Notes under the pieces: generated by a model
Told to the model about the DNA's origin: nothing
Databases searched by the model: none
The model's input: the letters and a program-made list of their open reading frames with translations, nothing else
Program-made: the position numbers and the translations under genes
Origin: Sesamum alatum
Taxonomy: Eukaryota > Streptophyta > Magnoliopsida > Lamiales > Pedaliaceae
Assembly: GCA_034509735.1 (NCBI GenBank)
Contig: JACGWO010000006.1
Span: forward strand, 11,051,001 to 11,115,000
DNA length: 64,000 nucleotides
Direction: 5' to 3'
Shown: positions 56,785 to 64,000 of the stretch, piece by piece
Numbering within the stretch: position 1 is the stretch's first letter
How the letters are laid out: each line of letters begins with the position of its first letter

Positions 56785-57020
56785 GGATAATGCGGCATAT
56801 ATTGCTAAACTGAAAGAAGGGTACAAAATGGGCTTGAGAAAAACATATTTCACCAAAATTCTTCTTCATTCATGATGTTCAAATGAATGGTATATTGATG
56901 TTCAACAAGTCCATTCAAGTGATAATCTAGCAAATTTTTTCACCAAGGCACTTCCTACTGCAATATTTTAGAAGCTAATCCATAATATTGGCGTTCATCA
57001 CTTCAACGATCTCGATTGAT
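56785..57020 (+). pseudogene. Copia-B copy 2 RNase H tail after the pol deletion
   Basis: KDNAAYIAKLKEGYK and then SSDNLANFFTKALPT in shifted frames, matching 46253-46491 of copy 1. Joined directly to integrase, with reverse transcriptase missing. Confidence 0.8.
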
Positions 57021-57227
57021 ATTTTAATGAGGGGGAACCTAATACGCGTTGCACTCTTTTTCCCTTGACCATGGTTTTTTCCACTAGTTTCCTGGTAAGG
57101 TTTTTAATGAGGCAGTATATAATTGCGTATTAAGGAATAATGTACTCTTTTCCCTTCACTAGGTTTTTGTCCCTCGAGGTTTTTCCTAGTAAGATTTTAA
57201 CGAGGCATATCCTTGATTAATGAATAT

Positions 57228-57238
57228 CCAAGGGGGAG
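57228..57238 (+). promoter_or_regulatory. Polypurine tract, copia-B copy 2
   Basis: ccaagggggag directly before TGTTGTGAAATT. Confidence 0.85.
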
Positions 57239-57475
57239 TGTTGTGAAATTTAAATATGTGGATGTTCATCTTCATCTCCTATACTTTTTAAATTCTCTCA
57301 TAAATTATAAACTCTTGTGATTTATCTCCCCTTATCAAAGATGAGACTTTTAGTTGTAATCTTGGAGCCTATAAATAGGCCACTTCATTTTGTATGCTAA
57401 CAATGAGAAATGATACAAGAATACTCTCTTCTTTCCTCTCAATTCTAATTCACATATTGTTGCACTTAATATAAT
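57239..57475 (+). repeat. 3' LTR of copia-B copy 2
   Basis: TGTTGTGAAATTTAAATATG... with ctataaataggcc near 57370. The last ~20 bases (…ttataaca) seen in the 5' LTR are missing or altered, so the right limit is approximate. Confidence 0.78.
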
Positions 57476-58109
57476 TTACCTCATTAATGAATTAATAAAC
57501 TAAAAATTTAGAAACAATAGGGATAAAAAAAATTAAAGTTTCAAAAGTCTAAAAAACCTACTTGAATAGTCAATTTAAAAAATAGAATAAAAATGAAATG
57601 ACATGCATTATTAGAAGAAGAAAATGGCCTAAGAAGCCCAGCCGAAGCTAGGACCAGGTGGTCCTGGGCCACTAGGCTGGGCTGGTCCTAGGTAGTGATA
57701 CTTAGGATCGGCACAGGACCAACCCATTTTTATATTGGATTAATCCGGTCCTGGATTTGGTTGGCCCAACCTAGCCCATTGTGCATCTTAATATCCAACT
57801 CAATATAAGAAATTCAAAAAATAAAAAATTAGTTGAATGTATTATTTGTATTCTATAGTTCATTTTAGATTTAAAAAACTGTTTAAATTAACCTAAATTT
57901 ACAATGATATTTAGATTCTAGTATTACTTATTAAAAAAAATAAGTAATTTATGATAATTCGACAAATTTATAAAGTGTGTAAAAATAAAGCGGGGCGGGC
58001 GGGGGCAGGTTTGGCGGGACGGGGCTAATCGGGGTGGAGTTTTGGAGAGGCGGGGCGGGGTACGGGGTGGATCTCGGGTTTGAACAGACCCGTCCCATTG
58101 CCATAGCTA
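57476..58109. other. Right part of the outer hAT element
   Basis: 57476-57984 is hAT interior with GC words (gctgggctggtcctagg) and AT-rich sequence; 57985-58109 is the GC-rich right end (gcggggcgggcgggggcagg ... attgccatagcta). Confidence 0.68.
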
Positions 58110-58117
58110 TCTCAATC

Positions 58118-58307
58118 GCCGTTAGATTTTAGGACTAGATTTTTCACATAAAAAAAGAACTTCTTTACATATCTAGTTGTATGACTAAATCTATCAATGC
58201 TATAGTTATGAGACTAAATATATTAAAAACTTAATAATTGGAGGACTAAATGTGAACTAGAGGACGAAAAATGAAATTGTGTCCGAAATCAATCAAGATA
58301 AAATAAA
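58118..58307. other. Unassigned AT-rich spacer
   Basis: Nothing recognised between the hAT flank and the next MITE. Confidence 0.5.
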
Positions 58308-58805
58308 GAGTTAATTACACTTAGATTCTATCTGAAAATGCAAAATTACACTTTCTCCGAAAAAAGTTTCAGAATTACACTTATACCCCCTTCAAAAATT
58401 CACCTTTTACACCTGACCTCCTTTCGTTAGGGTTTGAATAGAAACTATTGACGTTAGCAAACCAATTACACAAATTTTTAATTTATCTCTCATTTAACAT
58501 TCCTATTTAATAATTTTATACTTACAAGGCAAAAAATGTAATGATCTTAAACTCACTCCATATATAAATATAATACATTTATCCTCTTTATAAGTATAAA
58601 CGGACATATAGGAATGTTTAATGATGGAAAAAATAAAAAATTTATGTAATATTTTTTTTGAAGTCAATATTTTTCATCCAAATCCAAACGAGAAGGAGTC
58701 AGGTGTAAACGGAGAATATTCAAGAGGGTGTAAGTGTAATTTCATAATTTCTTTGAAAAAAAGTATAATTTCTCATTTTCAAATGGGTCTAAGTGTAATT
58801 CATCC
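58308..58805. mobile_element. MITE family M1, copy 2
   Basis: gagttaattacacttagatt ... gggtctaagtgtaattcatcc, inverted ends like 52035-52536, with the inner words cctttcgttagggtttg and gagtcaggtgtaaac conserved. No coding potential. Confidence 0.78.
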
Positions 58806-59703
58806 TAAAATTGAAAAGAAAAAAAAAACAAAGTTCTTATGATAAAATCGGTTTGAATTGAATAAAAACGAATGTATCATACTAAATATAGAAATGGCAG
58901 GGATAGTGGTTGAATAAAATAGTATACTTTTTTAAGATGAGATTTGTGCATGCATTCGCCATTGTAGAAAAAGATTCATGCAGACGTAAGTGTGCAGCTG
59001 CTCTTATCCCTAGCAACCAAGAAATTAGTATGTGTAAAGGTGATTGAGGATTGAATATCTGACTTCCATTTCGTCACTCTTCCTACAACTTGAGGCATGG
59101 TCCTTGATAGTCGCAACAGTAAATTCTAACTTAGATCTGGTTCGTTTAAATCAAAATTAATTATCTGATAAATGTAGTATATTTATCGTATAATTAGTGG
59201 ATAGCTCAGGAAATAATACACTTATTATGTGATTGATTTGATTCGATCAAATCTAGTCCAATCAAAAAAATTCATAGCACTACATCCTCGAAAGAAAAAA
59301 GATTAAAATTGTCATGGAATTTTGTTATTTTTCAGCATTTCTTTTATTTGTTTTTGCCTTTTTTCGTCCATTCAATTTTGTTGTTTTGAACGAGAATTTG
59401 GCTTACACTCTTATCCTTATGTTCGGAAGAATGATATTGTTCGTCCCTAAACAATATCACTTATTCAATTTCAATCCTTAAACAATCAATACTTACACTT
59501 TTGGTCCCTAAGCATGCACTTCTTTTGCAGTTTTGGTTATTTCCACAAGTAACCGTAAAAATAAATGGAAAAAATCATGTACCACGCACGTGAGATACAA
59601 GGTAGGGGCACGGAGAAAAAATTCCATCTAATTTGATTAGTTAATTAACGAAAAAATCGTCAGTTTTGAGACTAAATGTGTAAAAGTGATTATTTATGGA
59701 CCA
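58806..59703. other. Unassigned, possible decayed fold-back near 59500-59700
   Basis: No gene. ttttggtccctaagcatg (59500) and the reverse complement of gattatttatggaccaaaa (59689-59707) resemble each other and may be ends of a small element, but I could not fix boundaries. Confidence 0.4.
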
Positions 59704-59712
59704 AAATTATAA

Positions 59713-59970
59713 AGATAAATTACATTGACAATCCCTGAGGTTAGCCTCAATTACACAAACACCCCCTATCTTTTATGAAATTACAGCTACACCCTCAGAG
59801 GAGTGTTAGTGTAATGTTTTTCAGGGGATATTAGTGTAAGATTTGCCTTTGAATAGGGGGTATAATTGTAATATAATTACAACCTCAGGGGGTTTACTTG
59901 TAATTTTAACAAAAATAGGGGTATTTGTGTATTTTGATCTAACTTCAAGAGGTACCACTGTAATTTACTC
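59713..59970. mobile_element. 258-bp Mutator-like MITE with 9-bp target duplication
   Basis: Perfect AAATTATAA at 59704-59712 and 59971-59979. Ends agataaattacattgac / ...ccactgtaatttactc are imperfect inverted repeats of about 50 bp. No ORF. Confidence 0.82.
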
Positions 59971-60051
59971 AAATTATAATTATCCCCCTACATAAGTTCC
60001 GATTCTGAAATTGTGAAATTTTACGACATGTGTGAAAGTAAAGAAAAAAAA

Positions 60052-60293
60052 GGATAAATGCAATTTACCTCCCTGCGATATAAGAAATGAGCAAAAACCC
60101 CCCTTATAACAAATAATTAGCAAATTACCTCCCTGTGTTTTGAGAAATGAATCAAACTACCCCCTATCAATGGAAAACACAGAGGGTAATTTGTTTCATT
60201 TTAAAAATCATAGGGGGTAATTTCCTAAAAAAAAAATTTATAAGGGGATTTTTGCTCATTCTTATATCATATAGGATAAATTGTATTTATCCC
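60052..60293. mobile_element. 242-bp MITE with ~60-bp terminal inverted repeats
   Basis: ggataaatgcaatttacctc... and ...gataaattgtatttatccc are inverted repeats, and gagcaaaaacccccctt pairs with aaggggatttttgctc. A-rich flanks make the duplication unreadable. Confidence 0.75.
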
Positions 60294-60611
60294 AAGGAAA
60301 AAATAAGAGATATGTATTATCTCTTAGTTTTAAAGTTATGTGCATATTGAGAAGCAATGGTGTGAGGTGTAAGGCCATACCTTGCACATAATTAAGCAGC
60401 AGTATGACTCATCTTCCGTTACAGCAAGTAATCAACTAACTTTGAGTAAAATCCAAGAAAATTTATTGAACAAAGAAAATTTCATTTTCTTTCGATTTTG
60501 ACTTTATCTTCTTGTGGATCTTTTCCACATAAATGTTACGAGATGTATAATACGTATTCAATATGAAAAATATAGGAACTAATATTAATTCCTATAATAA
60601 TATTCAGAATA
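60294..60611. other. Unassigned spacer
   Basis: No gene or repeat boundary seen. Confidence 0.5.
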
Positions 60612-61067
60612 AAATGCGAAATCACATTTTTTTTTAAAAAAATATTTTGAAATTATATTTACATTCCCTCAAAAAATTCTTTGTTTACACCTGACCCCCT
60701 TCTATTAGAGTTAGACGGAAAATATTTATGTAAAGCCAAACAAAAAAAAAAATTCAATTTTACCCCTCATTTAATATTTTTATATGTATTTTTGTACTTA
60801 TATGAAAATAATATAATGTATGTGTATAGAGTGAGGTTAACATTATTACATTTTTCCCCTTGTAAGAACGAAATTATTTCATAAGAATGTTAAATGAGGA
60901 TAAAATTAAAAATTTATGAATTTTTTTTTCCTTACATCAGCAGTTTTGTCTAAAGAGGGTCAGGTCATGTAAACGATAAATTTTTAAAAGGGTGTAAGTG
61001 TAATTTTAAATTTTTTTGGGAGAAAGTGTAATTTTATATTTTAGAAGGGTCTAAGTATAATTGACCC
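60612..61067. mobile_element. MITE family M1, copy 3 (decayed left end)
   Basis: Shares tacacctgacccccttctat and the right end agggtctaagtataattgac with the other two copies. The left inverted repeat has decayed. Boundaries are approximate. Confidence 0.7.
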
Positions 61068-61313
61068 TTATATATTATAAAATACAAGAAGGAAAAAAAA
61101 AACATCATACCAACTTTAGTGTATTATACAGACTTCTAAAAATAGTAGGAGGACCAGTGCATACGTCTTCTTCCAATGCCGAAAGCTGCAAATATAAAAT
61201 ATAAATTAAATAATTACATATATCAATATAAATATAGATATATATATATATATGATGTCTCTAGATTTTAGGTGCAATAGAAATTTAAGCATAGTAAAGT
61301 TGCATCACATATG
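61068..61313. other. Unassigned spacer with (TA)n
   Basis: Short (ta)n near 61236-61252; nothing else seen. Confidence 0.5.
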
Positions 61314-61322
61314 AAAATGATA

Positions 61323-61603
61323 GGGAAAATCACTTTTTTTTATCATATTTTAGGGGTTTTTTTTTATTTGGTCTCATTTATTGTATTTGTCTCACATTTA
61401 GTCCCATTTATTCAATTTTTTCTCATATTTTGTCTCCAACGATATTTTCCTTCAAATTATTAATGGAGCCGTCAAGTCTGTTATTGGGATAAGACTCTAT
61501 CACTGTTGACGGCTCCATTAAGACTAAATGTGAGATAAATACAACAAATATGATCAAATCAAAAAAAGTTTTAAGATATGGGACCAAAAAATAAAATTTT
61601 GCC
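61323..61603. mobile_element. 281-bp Mutator-like MITE with 9-bp target duplication and central palindrome
   Basis: Perfect AAAATGATA at 61314-61322 and 61604-61612. Ends gggaaaatcacttttttt / aaaataaaattttgcc pair imperfectly. A perfect 16-bp inverted repeat (ttaatggagccgtcaa, 61460-61475, and 61506-61521) surrounds a 30-base centre, and tatttgtctcacatttagtc recurs inverted outside it, so the whole element can fold back. Confidence 0.85.
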
Positions 61604-61612
61604 AAAATGATA

Positions 61613-61927
61613 CTTTCATGTGGTCTTGTTGCTTCTCGATGATCAATTATGTTGTATTAAACATATTATTATAAGATAGTGATATCAAATACATAATGCA
61701 CTTTGGATGAAGATATAAGTGTTTACTTTACAGTACTAATCTTCTCTCATGCATGAGTGTGATTATTCCAATTTATTTTGAAGGCGAAACATAATAAGTG
61801 TTCACCCATACTATTATACTAACTAATAAACAAAGTGTTTGGTTGGATATTTTATGGCCCAAGTGTGATATTCTATTGTGTAAAAAGCTTGATTATGGAT
61901 CAGCGTCTGATTTGTTATCCCAAAACT
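61613..61927. other. Unassigned spacer before CACTA element 2
   Basis: No gene seen. The three bases before CACTA are act, a possible target duplication whose partner is outside the window. Confidence 0.5.
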
Positions 61928-62640
61928 CACTACAAAAAAAGCGGTGATTGGAACGGTAACAGGAACGGTTTTTTTATTATTTGGAACGGTAAGTAATTAA
62001 TTTGAACCTTTTGGACTACAATTAGGAACGGTTGAGGAACGGGAGGCTATCCGTGGCAATAAGAGGCAATCCTAATTATTAGGAACGGTAACGAGATTAC
62101 CGTTCCTACTTTGGAACGGTGGTTGACACTATTTCGTTCTACCGTTCCTAATTACCTTTGTACGTATAATTTTGTTTTTTTTGCATTTGGAACACTTTAT
62201 AAACATTAGGAACGGTATCAACGAAAATAAATCGTGCAATTAGGAATGGTGTTTAGAACTCTGTTTGGAACAGTCCGTTTATGTTGTAGATAAAATTTAG
62301 CATGGTTTCTGGAATACATCTAGGAACAGTTGTTGTAGAGATTAGGACCGATAACTGGAATATATTTTGTCGCGACGTTTAGGAACTGTGTTTGCACTCA
62401 ATCTTTGGAATAACGATTTGGACCGATTTTTGGTATTGTCTTTATAACGAAAGCCTAACCACGAAAGGATTGATTTTGGAATACAATTAGGCACGGTAGG
62501 TTCCATCTTTAGGAGCGGTTAACGTGTAGAGTTGGAATGATTTTGTCATCGGCATTGGGAACAGTAAGTCTCTTGAAAAAGTCAACTATAGGAACGGTAC
62601 GGTGCGAATACGAACCGTCTAAAGTACCGTTCCTAATTAA
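61928..62640. repeat. CACTA 2 terminus and subterminal ggaacggt repeats
   Basis: Exact ggaacggt occurs at least eight times on the + strand and accgttcc three or more times inverted, with decayed forms (ggaatggt, ggaacagt, ggaccgat). These arrays are bound by the CACTA transposase. Confidence 0.9.
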
Positions 62641-62807
62641 TGATTTAATTTTTTATTATATTAATAGTTTTTATTATTTAAATTAATAATAATATTTTGA
62701 TTATATAATTAATATTTAAAAATAAAAAAATGCATAATTTAAAAATAAAAATTATATTAAATACGAATATTATCCGATTTGATTACAAAAGAAAAAAAAT
62801 ACATAAT

Positions 62808-64000
62808 TTACTCTTCGTCCCCATCGGCCTCGTCCATCTCGTCAATGTCTGGATGGGTGGGGTCTCTAGGAGGCCGTGACGGGCCGGCGCCGGAGCGACT
62901 GGTCTGCATGTCCTTGACCATGCCCATCAGGTCTGCCATCATCTCCTCGAGGCGGCCCAACCATCCCTCCATGTTCGACGGAGGCGCTGGCTCTGGCGCG
63001 GGCGCTGGCGGTGGCGGTGGCGAGGTAACGGTCTGGCTGAGCGCCAAGGCCTCAGAACCAAGACCAAAATACCCGGCCTTTGTTCTTGCCCCCGACGCAA
63101 CTCAGCCACATCTGCTGCTCGGTCTGCTACGCCACCGAGGTCTCTGATTCGGAAGCAGGATCCTCAGGAGCCTGAGACTGATGATCCTCCATCATCTTTT
63201 GGAACATCTCCTGCAAAAAATAATTACAATAAATTAGAAAATTTTAAAATATTTAAAAAAATACTGTAGAATGTATTATTAATTACAACTTACCGCCACC
63301 TCCGTTGCCCTCGACCCGCTCCAATCGCCGTCGGCCTTCTTCTTGTAGCATCTAGAGAATAACTCCATCTGCTTCACTGGCCGGCCGAGCTGCTCCTCCT
63401 GTAAAAAGAAATGGGAAACAGTTATTACAATTTTAATTTAATAGTAATAAATAATTAAAATAACATTAGATATCTTACCATTTTCCGCTTGTGCATACCG
63501 ACGGAGACAGATCCCCCATGGTACACAGTAGTGGATGCGGCTGGGTTGGCGTTCCGGTTCGCCTTGTTCTTCTTGCACTCCTTCTGGAACTCCGGGGAAG
63601 CCCAGTACAGGAGGAGCTGCCGCCACACCTCGTTCGTCAGCCATAGAGGCTTCTGCAGCGACTGTCTGGCGAGGACGAACTTCTTCCTCAAGAACTTCCC
63701 CACCAAGACATGCAAGATCTTGAACATCGACTCGTCGTCGGCGTCCCACCAGTACGTCATCTGTATTAAAATATATATATATATATATATATATATTTTT
63801 TAACTTAGATTGTTAAAATATTTAAAAAAAAATAATTCCTGTTACCTTCAAGCTCTCGAACCAAAAATGCTGGTGCTCTAGTGGCACCTGGCGTAAACAG
63901 CCCCAAGGGTGGGGATAGTGTCCTCGCACGACCGTGTACATGCGCTCGTGGATCTTCCGATCACGACGGAAATTACAAAATAATTAGTATGTCACAAAAA
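62808..64000 (-). pseudogene. CACTA 2 transposase-like gene (Ptta/En/Spm family), 3' exons
   Basis: Exons on the minus strand from GT-AG sites: about 63970-63846 (RGHYPHPWGCLRQVPLEHQHFW), 63760-63479 (MTYWWDADDESMFKIL, LWLTNEVWRQLLLYW, KKNKANRNAN, HGGSVSVGMHKRKM), 63398-63294 (MELFSRCYKKKADGDWSG) and 63210-62808 (EMFQKMMEDHQ, GRVFGLGSEA, Pro/Ala-rich stretch, acidic end DEMDEADGDEE). It matches exons 2-5 of the gene in CACTA 1. A TAG (63127-63129, likely from CAG) and one extra T before GLGSEA break the last exon; earlier exons are open, so it is younger or less decayed than the sister. The 5' exons lie beyond the window. Confidence 0.83.
63771..63796. repeat. (AT)13 microsatellite in an intron of CACTA 2
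   Basis: atatat... run directly upstream of the exon that starts at 63760 on the minus strand. Confidence 0.95.

Larger units (their letters stand above)
50139..57475 (+). mobile_element. Copia-B copy 2, with an internal pol deletion and three nested insertions
   Basis: 5' LTR (50139-52553, split by a TRIM-like insert and a MITE), primer region, gag (split by a hAT MITE at 53267-54838), protease, integrase, a deletion of about 2 kb that joins the integrase end to RNase H near 56784, polypurine tract and 3' LTR (57239-about 57475). It lacks all of the reverse transcriptase. Confidence 0.85.
47243..58109. mobile_element. Outer hAT-type element (GC-ended MITE) filled by nested insertions
   Basis: Left terminus tagagatggtaattggaccc at 47243 and right terminus ...cccattgccatagcta ending at 58109 form TAG...CTA inverted ends of a GC-ended family that also has a complete copy at 53267-54838. 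Flanks are tctcaata (47235-47242) and tctcaatc (58110-58117), seven of eight identical, as for a hAT duplication. Its own sequence is 47243-47623, 49804-50138 and 57476-58109; the remainder is the solo LTR and copia-B copy 2. The stretch tatccaactcaatataagaaa (near 57790) matches the inside of the 53267 copy. No transposase found. Confidence 0.78.
61928..64000 (-). mobile_element. CACTA element 2, left end and transposase-like gene (runs off the window)
   Basis: CACTACAAAAAAAGCGG at 61928 is a standard plant CACTA terminus. Subterminal ggaacggt repeats follow (61947-62640) and then a multi-exon transposase-like gene on the minus strand. The other end lies past 64000. Confidence 0.9.

Overview
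The window is plant nuclear DNA, most likely eudicot, and almost all of it is nested transposable elements. I see no intact host gene, rRNA, tRNA or CRISPR array. The plant assignment rests on Ty1/copia retrotransposons primed by initiator-Met tRNA, a Tat-like Ty3/gypsy integrase with a plant-mobile-domain ORF on the opposite strand, CACTA elements of the plant Ptta/En/Spm type, an endogenous caulimovirus-like fragment, and hAT and Mutator-like MITEs. The species cannot be named from this.

Nest 1 (1-21297): a + strand copia-type element (element 1; right LTR 18914-21177, left LTR cut by the window start) carries a badly decayed internal region. It is split by a minus-strand relative (element A, 1908-15440) arranged LTR, full internal region, LTR, partial internal region. 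The second internal region breaks off at 15440 into element 1 leader sequence, so a deletion followed the insertion. Element 1 itself appears to have landed in an older LTR of its own family (21178-21297).

Nest 2 (21298-36905): a Ty3/gypsy integrase end on the minus strand (23667-24760) faces a degraded plant-mobile-domain ORF on the + strand (21298-23311). A third long-LTR copia element (24761-33500) follows, broken by a minus-strand solo LTR (30725-32702). It abuts a minus-strand copia of another lineage (33503-about 36905), which holds a 914-bp Mutator-like MITE with a perfect 9-bp target duplication.

Nest 3 (36960-46954): a CACTA element with a five-exon transposase-like pseudogene and a higher-order tandem repeat; a minus-strand endogenous pararetrovirus fragment (RT and RNase H plus a downstream ORF); and the 5'-truncated first copy of a second copia family (copia-B).

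Nest 4 (47243-58109): a GC-ended hAT element whose TAG...CTA termini lie 10.9 kb apart with 7/8-bp matching flanks. Inside it are a solo LTR (duplication CCAAT), the second copia-B copy, a TRIM-like insert with perfect palindromes, a small MITE and a second complete hAT MITE (53267-54838, 8-bp duplication). The tail (58118-64000) is an array of small MITEs and then the start of a second CACTA element that runs off the window.

All coding regions are pseudogenes or frameshifted. The best-preserved proteins are those of element A, whose two LTRs differ by only about nine substitutions that I could count. Many breaks are one-base homopolymer length changes, so some could be assembly errors. I found no clear new biological system. 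The most unusual items are a non-autonomous copia that moved after it had decayed, a CpG-rich leader block shared by three copia elements, the antisense mobile-domain ORF, and several precisely datable nested insertions.
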